The translations under genes were made by a program, and so were the position numbers. Of a stretch of 64,000 nucleotides of DNA, positions 15,904-24,896 are shown one piece after another. The notes beneath the pieces were generated by a model. It saw nothing but the letters and a program-made list of their open reading frames with translations. It was not told the origin of the DNA and searched no databases. Each line of letters begins with the position of its first letter. The first letter of the stretch is position 1. The stretch is from NCBI GenBank assembly GCA_018831195.1, contig JAHJDP010000032.1, positions 62,001 to 126,000 of the forward strand, in the 5' to 3' direction. Origin of the DNA: Candidatus Eisenbacteria bacterium (lineage in GTDB: Bacteria; Eisenbacteria; RBG-16-71-46; CAIMUX01; JAHJDP01).

Positions 15904-18873
15904 ATGATGTGTAGATTCTCGGCGGTCCTGATACTGACGGCGTTTTTACTGAGTCCGGTGCAGGTTTTAGGCATCCAGGAGTCGCTCCCCTCGGAGTTTG
16001 AGATTCCGATTCCCCGGGTGATCGATCAGCGGGCGTACGATCCCGCATTCGATCAGGCATTGAGTCTGCTCGATCCCGGTTGGCAATCCTTCATCAACGG
16101 CGAGGGAAAAGGCTGGATTGTCACAATGTGGGCTGAAGAGACCGGACTTCCCGCCTTTGCGATGGGCCCGGGGCTTCCCTGTCTCTCAAACGCCCTTTCC
16201 GATGGCCGGCAGGTTGAAGAGGCGGCCCGCCGGTTTATAGAGGGCCACTCCTCCCTCTTCGGCGTTGGTTCGGATCAGCTCGAACTGGAATCCTTTCTCG
16301 ATCATGGCGGCAAGCAGCACCTGATCTTCCGGCAGACCTATCAGGGAATCCCGATCGTGCCTTCTCAGTTGCACATGAGTTTCCAAGCGGGTCTTCTCGT
16401 CGCCTTTGGTTCGGAGGTCTATCCTGATCTGGATCTTTATCCCGGAGCGGGGATTGATCTTCCGGCGGCGGTTGCAGCGGGGACGTCCGGACTTCCCTGG
16501 AAGGACGGAACCGATGCCCTAAGAAGCAACCGGTTGGTCGTTCTGGCGATTCCGATGGAAGATGCCACGGCCTTCTTTCTCTCGTATGAACTGATCCTCG
16601 AGACAAAGGATCCGGAAGGCTTCTGGCGGACCTATGTCGATGCCTCCGACGGGGAGCTCTTGGGACGGATCAATGAGATCGCCTACGGCACCTTCTCTGG
16701 AGATGTAAAAAGTGATGTCCTCTTTCATCCTGCTGGTGAATACATAGAAATGGATATGCCGGACCTGCGCGTCAGTATTACGGGCGGTGATGTCGTCTAT
16801 ACTGATTCAGACGGTGACTATTCGGGATCGGGACCCGATCTTCCGGCCAATGTGAAGGCTGAGATGTGGGGCCGGTATGCCCGCGTCTATGATGATGAGG
16901 ACCAGGCCTATGATGAGATCTCGGCAACCTGCGATCCCGGAGTGCCGCATCATTTTAAATTTGATGATACCAACACCAATGCCGCCGAGCGGTCTTGCTT
17001 CTACCATACTAATATCGTTCATTCGTGGATCAAGAATGTCGACCCTGCATTCACCAGTTTGGACGGGGCGACCCTCTGCCGCGTGAATATCGCCACTAGC
17101 AGCTGCAATGCCTTCTGGAATGGAAACGCTATCAATTTCTATCGCGAGGGTGGCGGTTGCGTCAATATGGCGACGATGCCGGAGGTGATTTATCACGAGT
17201 ATGGCCATGCCATTACACAATACACTTACGCGCCCTCTCCAGCCCCGACCAGTTCCGGAATGGGCGAGGCCTTCTCCGATTATATCGGGATGACGATTAC
17301 CGATGAGCCTATCATGGGTGAGGGATATCTCGGCGGGAGCGGATGGATGCGGACCGGGGAAAATCTCCGCCAGTATCCCGGGACGGAATGCGGCGGGGAG
17401 GTTCATTGCCTGGGCGAAATCACGATGGGGGCCCTGTGGAAAACGCGCGTCGCCATGATCGATAAATTCGGGCATGATGACGGCATTACAACCATGGATG
17501 ACCTGTTCCGCAGGACGCATCAGACCAAGAAAACCAATATTCCCGCATTTTTGAGCCAGCTCATTGTAGAGGATGACGACAACGGAAATCCCGCCGATGG
17601 ATCGCCGGACTATTACGAGATCTGTGATGCGTTTGCCATCCATAACGTGATCTGCCCCTCCTTGACGATCTATGTCGATGTGGAGCACGAAGGGCTCGGA
17701 GATACGGGGAATACCCTGACTCCCTATGAGGTGGTCGCCGATATCGAGTCGATTTCAGCGGGGGCATTCGCCGCCGATTCGATCCGGATCTTCTACTCAT
17801 TAGATGGTGTTAGTTTCTCTTCCGTTCCGATGACTGAAACCGGGACCCCGCATGAGTACAGGGGCGAGATCCCCGCGCAACCGGCGGGAACCGTTGTAGA
17901 TTATTATATCCGCGCCGTTACGGAGAATAACGTTGCAGGGACAAATCCTTTCCGCGCTCCGGAGAAGGGTGTGAATCAATTCCTTGTCGGCTATTTCGCC
18001 GAGAGGCTGAACGGCGGCCTCGAAAGTCATGCCGGATGGATCGAGAGCGCCGTGGATGATGATGCCACCGATGGTTTCTGGGAGTGGGGGGATCCTGAGG
18101 TCAAACTGCACCCGACCACCGCCGATACGATCCAACCCGCCTATGATCATTCACCCGACGGGGTGAACTGCTATGTTACGAGAAACATGGGCGGTTTTTG
18201 GACCAATGGGAATGTCAACAGCGGCCAGGTGACCTTAACCACACCGGCTCTCGATTTGACGACCGCCGAGGGGGGCGGGTTTGTAGAATTCTGGTTCTTC
18301 ATGGCTGATTATAATGTTGCCGACGATACGCTCTTTGTTGATATAAGCGGCGATGGCCTCTCTTGGCACCCCTTGGCCCGGATCAATAATCCCGAGGCCT
18401 TGACATACAACACCTGGACTCGATTCAAAGCCTACTTCCGCGATACCGATATCGATTTTACGTCGAATGTACAGGTCCGGTTTATTGCAAAGGACGATCC
18501 CAATAATTCAATCCTGGAAGCAGCGATAGACGATCTGGTTGTCACTGTGAACGATCTCACCGGCGCTGATGTGGGTAATCAACCGGCCGCACCCGCCGTC
18601 TTCCGTGTGGAGCCGGCACGGCCCAATCCCTTCGGACCGCGAACGGTTTTTCAGTATCAGATTCCTGAGACAAGCCCCGTTAAGATTGAGATCTTTAATG
18701 TGCAAGGTGAGAGGGTTCGTGTCCTCGCCGACAAGACGCAACCGCCCGGTGTCTATGAGATGGTCTTCGATGGGCGCAGCCGCACCGGCCGGCCGCTTCC
18801 CTCCGGGCTCTATTTCGCCCGCGTGCGGGCCGGAGCGCAGGTGAAGACTTTTACCATGGCGATTCTTAGATAA
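15904..18873 (+). CDS. Secreted zinc metallopeptidase with propeptide and FlgD-like C-terminal domain (M36-like)
   Basis: The 989-residue protein has a signal peptide at residues 1-21 and a thermolysin/fungalysin-type propeptide at about 40-260. The catalytic domain carries HEYGH at 431-435 and the third ligand Glu455 in GMGEAFSD. Then come an Ig-like domain, a jelly-roll domain at about 700-900 resembling that of immune inhibitor A, and a FlgD-like C-terminal domain at about 905-989 (RPNPFGPRT, GERVRVL, PLPSGLYFARV) ending Ile-Leu-Arg. It is a paralogue of the gene at the left edge. It is expected to be exported as a zymogen and activated outside the cell. A strong promoter and a terminator bracket it as a single-gene unit. 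Confidence 0.9.
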   Translation: MMCRFSAVLILTAFLLSPVQVLGIQESLPSEFEIPIPRVIDQRAYDPAFDQALSLLDPGWQSFINGEGKGWIVTMWAEETGLPAFAMGPGLPCLSNALSDGRQVEEAARRFIEGHSSLFGVGSDQLELESFLDHGGKQHLIFRQTYQGIPIVPSQLHMSFQAGLLVAFGSEVYPDLDLYPGAGIDLPAAVAAGTSGLPWKDGTDALRSNRLVVLAIPMEDATAFFLSYELILETKDPEGFWRTYVDASDGELLGRINEIAYGTFSGDVKSDVLFHPAGEYIEMDMPDLRVSITGGDVVYTDSDGDYSGSGPDLPANVKAEMWGRYARVYDDEDQAYDEISATCDPGVPHHFKFDDTNTNAAERSCFYHTNIVHSWIKNVDPAFTSLDGATLCRVNIATSSCNAFWNGNAINFYREGGGCVNMATMPEVIYHEYGHAITQYTYAPSPAPTSSGMGEAFSDYIGMTITDEPIMGEGYLGGSGWMRTGENLRQYPGTECGGEVHCLGEITMGALWKTRVAMIDKFGHDDGITTMDDLFRRTHQTKKTNIPAFLSQLIVEDDDNGNPADGSPDYYEICDAFAIHNVICPSLTIYVDVEHEGLGDTGNTLTPYEVVADIESISAGAFAADSIRIFYSLDGVSFSSVPMTETGTPHEYRGEIPAQPAGTVVDYYIRAVTENNVAGTNPFRAPEKGVNQFLVGYFAERLNGGLESHAGWIESAVDDDATDGFWEWGDPEVKLHPTTADTIQPAYDHSPDGVNCYVTRNMGGFWTNGNVNSGQVTLTTPALDLTTAEGGGFVEFWFFMADYNVADDTLFVDISGDGLSWHPLARINNPEALTYNTWTRFKAYFRDTDIDFTSNVQVRFIAKDDPNNSILEAAIDDLVVTVNDLTGADVGNQPAAPAVFRVEPARPNPFGPRTVFQYQIPETSPVKIEIFNVQGERVRVLADKTQPPGVYEMVFDGRSRTGRPLPSGLYFARVRAGAQVKTFTMAILR

Positions 18874-18899
18874 CCTGTTTCGGAGAGCGTTTCCATGAT

Positions 18900-18937
18900 G
18901 GGGAGGGTGGGCTTGAATCCATCCTCCCCCTTTCTCT
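18900..18937 (+). terminator. Intrinsic terminator after the secreted metallopeptidase gene
   Basis: GGGGAGGGTGG (18900-18910) pairs with CCATCCTCCCC (18919-18929), with one G-U pair and an 8-nt loop. It is followed by the pyrimidine-rich CTTTCTCT. The hairpin begins 27 nt after the stop codon. Confidence 0.75.
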
Positions 18938-18998
18938 GCGCTCGCATCCCAATCCGCCGATATTTGAATATAGATTTCCCCTCACCACTTGCCGGCCG

Positions 18999-19027
18999 TT
19001 GAATTGAGGATCATCGGGGGGGACAAT
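18999..19027 (+). promoter_or_regulatory. Candidate promoter with a G7 run in its spacer, upstream of the sulfatase-like TPR gene
   Basis: TTGAAT and GACAAT, each four of six consensus, are 17 nt apart. Seven consecutive G residues (19016-19022) lie at the junction of spacer and -10. A change in this run would alter the hexamer spacing. The match is moderate. Confidence 0.4.
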
Positions 19028-19071
19028 GAGTCTTGAGTGAGCTTTGAGGAAACAGTATTGGAATCGAAGAG

Positions 19072-21504
19072 ATGGAGGAACGGAAGAGAATGAGTGTGAG
19101 GCATCCTGCAATCCCCTGTCATTTAGGATTTCTGTCCTTCGCTGTCAGCTTGAGTCTCATCTTTGCGTTCGGTTGGTGGACCGGCTGTGGCTCTCGTGTG
19201 GAATCGGTGCCCCCGGTGCCTGACGGTATCCCTTGGGCCTGGCTGGATTTTGAGCCGGAACCGCATCCGCAAAATATACTGCTTGTCACCCTTGACACGA
19301 CCCGCCGGGATGCCCTGGGCTGTTATGGAAACCCCCGCCATACGACCCCCGTTCTCGATTCCCTGGCTCGATCCGGCCTCCGCTTTGACATGGCGGTGGC
19401 GCCGGCACCGATCACGGCTCCGTCCCATACCACGATGTTAACGGCGCTGGATCCACCCGAACACGGAGTCCGCGATAATGGGCGCACATCCCTGCCCGAT
19501 ACAATCGAGACCCTTGCCGCAACTTTTCAGAAGCGCGGATTTGAGACAGCCGCTATTCTTGCCGCCTTTCCATTGGACCGCCGTTTTGGACTGAATCAAG
19601 GTTTTGATCATTATGACGACCATTTTCAGGAAAGAATCTTGACCACAAATGAGGAAACATCCCAGCGCCGGGCCGATACGGTGACGGATACGGCTTTGGA
19701 ATGGGCTCGCCACCGCTCAGCCAAACCTTTCTTTCTATGGGTCCATTATTTTGACCCTCATGTCCCCTGGGATCCGCCGTCTCCTTTCAGTGAGCGATTC
19801 AGTGATGAGCCCTATCTGGGAGAGGTGGCTTTTATGGATCAGGAACTCGGCCGCTTATTGAACGGGCTGCGTGATCTGGATCTCTTGAAAGCGACGACAA
19901 TCCTGATCGTGGGTGATCATGGCGAGAGTTTGGGCGAGCATGGCGAGGAGAGCCACTCTTTCTTCATTTATGACGCGACGATGAAGGTGCCCTGTCTTCT
20001 GATTCCGTCGATGGCGGGTCGGTTCGGGGAGCTTCGGGACCGGGTTTACAAAACGCCGATCCGTTTGCGGGATTTAGCTCCGACCCTGGCCAATCTGTCA
20101 GGAGGAGCATCCACCCCTTGGGAAGGGCGGGGGTCGTTCAGTCTTCTCCCCAGCCTTATCAACGGTGAGCCGGCGCCGGTTGAGGTGAGCTATCTTGAGA
20201 CCCTGGTTCCCGCACTCGATTATGGATGGAGCGATTTGCGGGGTATTCGGTCCCGCGACTGGAAATATATCCGGGCGCCCCGTCCCGAGTTATACAGATT
20301 GGGTCCTGATCCTGCGGAAACGACCAATGTGATTGACGAGTATCCGGAGATTGCGGCCCGTCTCGGCGATTGGCTCGATTGGTATCTCGTGCGGGAAGGG
20401 CCCGGCGATCCGGAAGTCGAACCCATGGATCGGGAGACCTTGGAGCGCCTTAGAAGTCTCGGGTATCTCCAGGGGGGCGGCGGCCGGGCCGAATACTCGG
20501 GCGCCGATCCCAAAGATCGGGTGGATACCTATATCGCGATCTCGGCGGCCATGACGGCGATCTCTGAGTACCGCCCGGGAGACGCCATCAAGATACTGGA
20601 ACCGGTTGTTCGCCAGGAGCGGCGGAATGTGGATTTAATGCTCGCCTACGCCTCGGCCCATGCCATGGCGGGCGATGTGGAAAAGGCGGAGGAATTGTAT
20701 AATGGGCTCCTGGAGCAAAGGCCCGCCGATACCTCTCTGCTGACAAAATTGATCCGACTTTCCATTATCAGGAATGACGAACCGCGGGCGATGGAATTAT
20801 TCGATCGACTCGTAAACATCGCTCCCAAGAAACCGGGAGTCGAGATTCTCCGGGGTGAACTGCAGGAATCCGCGGGCCGGCTCACTGACGCCCGGGAAGC
20901 CTATGAAGCGGAAATCGAATCCCATCCCGATAGCTATGAAGCTTACTGTCGTCTTGCCCTTCTATATCGAAAAGCTCATGAGGAATCCCGGGCTGTTGAC
21001 GCCCTGCGGCGGGCGCTCGCCATTTTTCCATACCACGCGCCGAGCCTGGCGCAGTTGGCCGATATCGCCTATTCGAAGGGGCGGATGGAAGAGGGAGATT
21101 CATTGACGGCGGCGGCTATCAGCGCCGACCCTAATGAACCCCTGGCCAATTTTCGGAAGGGCTGGCGCGCCAAAGAAGAGGGCGACCTGGCGGCCGCGCG
21201 GCGGTTTTATCAAAAGGCGATCAAGGTCCAGCCTGAATACGCCATCGCCCATGTCAACCTTGGGAATGTCTATTTGGAATCTCAAGATTGGCTGCCGGCG
21301 CTGAGGCACTACGACGCCGCGCTGGCGCTCGACTATGAGTCGGCCTTGCTGAGAAACAATCAGGGCGTTGCGCTCGCCCAGAGCGGCCGCCTGCCTGAAG
21401 CGATCGAGGCTTGGGAGAGGGCCCTTTTGTTAGATCCCGATGAAGATTTGCGGAGCGGTATCCAACGGAACCTGGAGATGGCGCGCAGCCAGTTGGGATT
21501 GTGA
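19072..21504 (+). CDS. Alkaline-phosphatase-superfamily (sulfatase-like) hydrolase fused to a TPR array
   Basis: The 810-residue protein has an N-terminal hydrophobic segment at about residues 18-38 ending near Cys39, possibly an imperfect lipobox. The sulfatase fold runs at about 65-450, with metal ligand Asp75 in LVTLDTTRRDALG, a Thr115 nucleophile candidate in ITAPSH, and GDHGESLGEHGEESH. The last 330 residues are TPR units. Classical sulfatases have C-x-P-S-R at the nucleophile, which is converted to formylglycine. Here the site is T-x-P-S-H, so it is more likely an LtaS/EptA-like phospho-transferase or phosphodiesterase than a sulfatase. The fold faces the outside of the inner membrane. 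The ATG six codons downstream, after GGAAGAGA, is an alternative start. Confidence 0.82.
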   Translation: MEERKRMSVRHPAIPCHLGFLSFAVSLSLIFAFGWWTGCGSRVESVPPVPDGIPWAWLDFEPEPHPQNILLVTLDTTRRDALGCYGNPRHTTPVLDSLARSGLRFDMAVAPAPITAPSHTTMLTALDPPEHGVRDNGRTSLPDTIETLAATFQKRGFETAAILAAFPLDRRFGLNQGFDHYDDHFQERILTTNEETSQRRADTVTDTALEWARHRSAKPFFLWVHYFDPHVPWDPPSPFSERFSDEPYLGEVAFMDQELGRLLNGLRDLDLLKATTILIVGDHGESLGEHGEESHSFFIYDATMKVPCLLIPSMAGRFGELRDRVYKTPIRLRDLAPTLANLSGGASTPWEGRGSFSLLPSLINGEPAPVEVSYLETLVPALDYGWSDLRGIRSRDWKYIRAPRPELYRLGPDPAETTNVIDEYPEIAARLGDWLDWYLVREGPGDPEVEPMDRETLERLRSLGYLQGGGGRAEYSGADPKDRVDTYIAISAAMTAISEYRPGDAIKILEPVVRQERRNVDLMLAYASAHAMAGDVEKAEELYNGLLEQRPADTSLLTKLIRLSIIRNDEPRAMELFDRLVNIAPKKPGVEILRGELQESAGRLTDAREAYEAEIESHPDSYEAYCRLALLYRKAHEESRAVDALRRALAIFPYHAPSLAQLADIAYSKGRMEEGDSLTAAAISADPNEPLANFRKGWRAKEEGDLAAARRFYQKAIKVQPEYAIAHVNLGNVYLESQDWLPALRHYDAALALDYESALLRNNQGVALAQSGRLPEAIEAWERALLLDPDEDLRSGIQRNLEMARSQLGL

Positions 21505-21536
21505 AACTCTGTGCTTGAGAGGCGGGGAGGCTGTAC

Positions 21537-23144
21537 ATGTTATTCCGGATTTTGTTTCTATGCTTCCTACTGATCCCGTTGGTGTTTGAGACGGCGCCTG
21601 TATCACCGGCGGATGGCGCCCCGATCGGCGCAACCCCGATCGATACAACCGGCGTGCGCCCCCTCCTCGATAAGTGGGAAATCGAGCTCGGCCGGCTGGA
21701 CCGCGATTTCAAAGCGGCGCTCTGGATCCTCTATACGACAGGCGAACTGGGAGAACTTCCCGCCCGCGACGCCGCCCGCATGGAATTTCTCAATGACCCC
21801 GTGATCTCGGATCAGCTTTCACAATGGGCCGGTCTCATCCGGGATCCTCTTCTGAATCGCAAGATCGAAATGCTGCACCGCGCCGTGCTCGAAGCCCGAA
21901 TCGACAATTACGGCCGGCTCTACGAATTAATGGATGAGCTCTCGGAAGCTCAGACCAATTTTCGGGCTGTATTTGAGGGGCGGGAGACCGAGGACGGGGA
22001 ATTGGGGTTTATTCTCAGGCATGAAAAGGATCGGGAGCGGAGAAAAGGGGCTTTCCTCGCCCGGGCGACGGTAGGAGACAAGATCGGCGGTGATCTCGCC
22101 GAACTCTTCGCGTCACGCGCCAAGGCGGCGGCGGAGTTGGGATACGGCGACTATTATACACTGCGTCTCGCCCTGGATGAGATCCAGCCGGAAAAGCTGC
22201 GCGAGATATTAATGATGCTCGCAGAAATGACCCGCCCCGCTTTTGATTTGTTTCTAGCGAAGCAACGCGCGGCGCTTGGCGTTGAAACCATCGAGGCCTG
22301 GGATCTGCTTTATGATTCGAGCGGGATCACGGCGGCGATTGAATCGTATCTGTCCCCCGATTCCATGGTGGTTCGGACATGGCGGACTTACAGGGGGCTG
22401 GGTATCGATCTCGACACCATACCCATCACCATGGATTTGGAGCCCCGGGAGGGGAAGAGCCAGCACGCCATGTGCGTTGCGGTAAGCCCCCCCGAGGATG
22501 TCCGGGTTCTCGCTAATGCCAGGGAGGGATTGCTGTCATCGGAATTGATGCTCCACGAGATGGGGCATGCTGTCCACGCCGTATCATACCGCCAGGCAGG
22601 GCATCTGCTCCAGGATTGGCCTTCCGGCTCCTTTGGCGAGGGGATTGGGGAATACTTCGGCCAACTCGTTTATACAAAAGAGTGGCTGGTTGCGGTCGCG
22701 GGTGTTCCTGAATCCCTTGCTGTTTCGTATCTGAAGTGGCGTGGGGATCGAAGACTATTCAATATCCGTTGGTATCTTGCCGCTCTGGAATTCGAGGAAA
22801 GGGCCTATCAGAATCCGGATCAGGATCTCTCTGAACTCTACTGGGAAATGTTAGGTCGATATCTTATGATACCCGAACATCCGGAGGTTCAGGTATGGGC
22901 GCAGATCCCACATTTTGTAACCCATCCGGTTTATCTGCAGAATTATATACTCGCCGATCTCTTTGCGGCCCAATTACGATTCTATTTTATGAAGCGATTC
23001 GGCCGATTGTTGAACCATAGTGAGATCGGGACAATCCTTGCTGAAGAGTTTTTTGCCAAAGGGGCGAGTCTTCCAGGCGAAGTGTTGTTACGTCACCTTA
23101 CCGGATCGGCACTCGATCCTGAACCCTTTGCCGGGGAGTTCTAG
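21537..23144 (+). CDS. Exported M2-family-like zinc peptidase (peptidyl-dipeptidase A fold)
   Basis: The 535-residue protein has a signal peptide at residues 1-25 and an otherwise all-helical body. HEMGH occupies residues 340-344. Glu368 in FGEGIGEY lies 24 residues after the second His, the spacing known for angiotensin-converting enzyme (His387 to Glu411), and the local sequence resembles ACE FHEAIGDV. The C-terminal NYILADLFAAQL is typical of M2/M3 gluzincins. It probably trims short peptides in the periplasm. M3 oligopeptidases are the alternative. GGGGAGG precedes the ATG, and the methyltransferase gene follows after 10 nt. Confidence 0.75.
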   Translation: MLFRILFLCFLLIPLVFETAPVSPADGAPIGATPIDTTGVRPLLDKWEIELGRLDRDFKAALWILYTTGELGELPARDAARMEFLNDPVISDQLSQWAGLIRDPLLNRKIEMLHRAVLEARIDNYGRLYELMDELSEAQTNFRAVFEGRETEDGELGFILRHEKDRERRKGAFLARATVGDKIGGDLAELFASRAKAAAELGYGDYYTLRLALDEIQPEKLREILMMLAEMTRPAFDLFLAKQRAALGVETIEAWDLLYDSSGITAAIESYLSPDSMVVRTWRTYRGLGIDLDTIPITMDLEPREGKSQHAMCVAVSPPEDVRVLANAREGLLSSELMLHEMGHAVHAVSYRQAGHLLQDWPSGSFGEGIGEYFGQLVYTKEWLVAVAGVPESLAVSYLKWRGDRRLFNIRWYLAALEFEERAYQNPDQDLSELYWEMLGRYLMIPEHPEVQVWAQIPHFVTHPVYLQNYILADLFAAQLRFYFMKRFGRLLNHSEIGTILAEEFFAKGASLPGEVLLRHLTGSALDPEPFAGEF

Positions 23145-23154
23145 AGGCCCAAAG

Positions 23155-24882
23155 ATGCCCTCACAGCGGACCCGCATCACCACGCCGGAATCGCTGGCCG
23201 GTCCCTTTGCCGACCTGGCCTGCCGCCGCTTGGAAAAATGGTCGGCGGCGGGGCGGGGGGGGGGCATCCTGGATCCCGGGTGCGGATCGGGTCTCTTTCT
23301 GAATCTGATGATGGAGCGGCTGCCCCATGATCAAGGGTATTCTTTCTGTGGTATTGAGGTGGATGAGGCGCTGGCCCGATTGGCCGCACAGCGACTGGTC
23401 CATCAGAATTTAAAAATCTATCACGGCGATTTTCTTTTTGACGGATGGCGGGAGGTCCGGAACGGGGGCGCGGTTTGGAATCCGGAAACGCAAACCTTCC
23501 GGGCGGTCATCGGTAATCCACCCTACCTGGGTTTCAAATCACAAGGGGCCGCGCTCCGCCGGCGGTTATCCCTCACCTACGGCCCGGGTTTTGGAAAATG
23601 TGATCTTTCCGGCTTTTCAATGATGCGGTCGATCCAACTGGTGGAACCGGGGGGTCTCATTGCATTGATTCTGCCGCGGTATTGGCTGGAGGGTGGAACA
23701 GGAAAGGCGCTGAGGGATCAGCTTATCCGTGAGTGCGATATAGTGGAGATCCGGCAATGGCCCGGCGGCCACCTTTTTCCCGGGGCGGGTGTCCAGGTCC
23801 TCGGTCTTTGGGCTCGAAAGCGGCACAGACCGGGGTCCACCGGCAAAATGCATTATTATTTGATGCCTGAAAATAGTATGGACGGCGATCCTTTGGACCG
23901 GCGCTCGATGGAATATTCCAAGACCCGGGAACCCTGGCCGCTGCTGTTAAAGTCGGAAGAACGATTTCTTGAAATCCTTCGATCGCATGGAAGCGCCCTT
24001 GAGACGTGGGCCGCCCCGGCGCAGGGTATCATTACCGGCGCCGATCGCTCCCGCGGGGGCGGGGGCATATTTGTTCTCGATCCCGAAGAAGTGGATGACC
24101 TCAAATGGACGCGCGAGGAAAGGCGATTCCTTTTCCCCTGGATCAAATCCCGGCAACTGGAGCCGCTACGGGTCGGCAAGACGCCGGCATCACTATTACA
24201 TTTACCACCTGAAACCGATCTTGCGCTCCTTCCGGGCATTCGTCGTCATTTATTAAAGTATAAGAGTCATCTGGAACGCCGCCGCGAGGTGGCCAAAGGG
24301 CGCATCCCCTGGTGGTCGCTGCAATGGGGCCGGAAAGAGGAACTTTTCCGAGGGGCGAGGATCCTGACGCCGGCGAAGGCGCGCATCGTTCGTGCCGCCG
24401 CGGCTCCCGAAGGGATCCGGTTCAGCGCCGATATCTATACTTGGCGTTTGTGCGAGGGCGTCCTGCGGCGTTTTGAGGGGGTCACCGCCCGGCAGGCGGT
24501 ATTCTGGCTGGCGCTCTATTTATCAAGCCGGCCCGGCCGGATCGCCTCGCGCCTGCTCGGTAAAAAACTCGGATCGGTGGTTGAATTGTATCCACAAACC
24601 CAGCGGTTGGTACCCGTACCCGTACCGGACAGCGCCGGCTGGCGGAGGATTTCACAAGGGATGGAAGGCTGGTTGTCCCCGCAAGGAATCGCCGCCTGCA
24701 CCCCGGATGAGTTGTATCTTCAGGCGGATGATATCGTGGCCTCCATCTTGAGACCGACCGCCGAAGAGAAGGATCTCATGGAGGAGATAGAGTCGATCTG
24801 GGATCCTCCGGTTGGGGCGGAGGGCCACTTCCCCAACGATATCAAGCCATCCCTCCGGCCGGATCAGCATCAGGCTGAATAA
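23155..24882 (+). CDS. N6-adenine DNA methyltransferase, TaqI/Eco57I-like, with a G10 tract in its 5' end
   Basis: The 575-residue protein methylates adenine in DNA using SAM. Motif I is LDPGCGSGLFL (residues 39-49), motif IV is the catalytic IGNPPYLGF (about 120), and the second half looks like a TaqI-type target-recognition domain ending VELYPQTQRLVPVPVP. No nuclease domain is fused and no restriction gene is adjacent, so it is probably a solitary methyltransferase. Codons 34-37 consist of a ten-base G run just before motif I. The start was placed at the ATG after the upstream gene's stop, preceded by GAGG; the frame is also open further upstream, inside the peptidase gene, but that part is not conserved. 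Confidence 0.85.
   Translation: MPSQRTRITTPESLAGPFADLACRRLEKWSAAGRGGGILDPGCGSGLFLNLMMERLPHDQGYSFCGIEVDEALARLAAQRLVHQNLKIYHGDFLFDGWREVRNGGAVWNPETQTFRAVIGNPPYLGFKSQGAALRRRLSLTYGPGFGKCDLSGFSMMRSIQLVEPGGLIALILPRYWLEGGTGKALRDQLIRECDIVEIRQWPGGHLFPGAGVQVLGLWARKRHRPGSTGKMHYYLMPENSMDGDPLDRRSMEYSKTREPWPLLLKSEERFLEILRSHGSALETWAAPAQGIITGADRSRGGGGIFVLDPEEVDDLKWTREERRFLFPWIKSRQLEPLRVGKTPASLLHLPPETDLALLPGIRRHLLKYKSHLERRREVAKGRIPWWSLQWGRKEELFRGARILTPAKARIVRAAAAPEGIRFSADIYTWRLCEGVLRRFEGVTARQAVFWLALYLSSRPGRIASRLLGKKLGSVVELYPQTQRLVPVPVPDSAGWRRISQGMEGWLSPQGIAACTPDELYLQADDIVASILRPTAEEKDLMEEIESIWDPPVGAEGHFPNDIKPSLRPDQHQAE
23255..23264 (+). repeat. Ten-G homopolymer in the methyltransferase coding sequence
   Basis: The run follows CGGGGC and encodes Arg34-Gly37. 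Reading on by hand, a gain of one G reaches TGA 13 codons later and a loss of one G reaches TGA 22 codons later. Both truncate the protein before the catalytic NPPY. As drawn, the gene is in the ON frame. Confidence 0.95.
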
Positions 24883-24896
24883 AAAGATGCCGATTC

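Noticed and set aside
16807-17688. 293-codon minus-strand frame
   Set aside because: It lies wholly inside the catalytic region of the secreted metallopeptidase, whose HEYGH and ligand residues prove the plus-strand frame.
23155-24882. Restriction-modification system
   Set aside because: Only the methyltransferase is present. The neighbours are a peptidase and an rRNA methyltransferase, and there is no nuclease domain or second RM gene.
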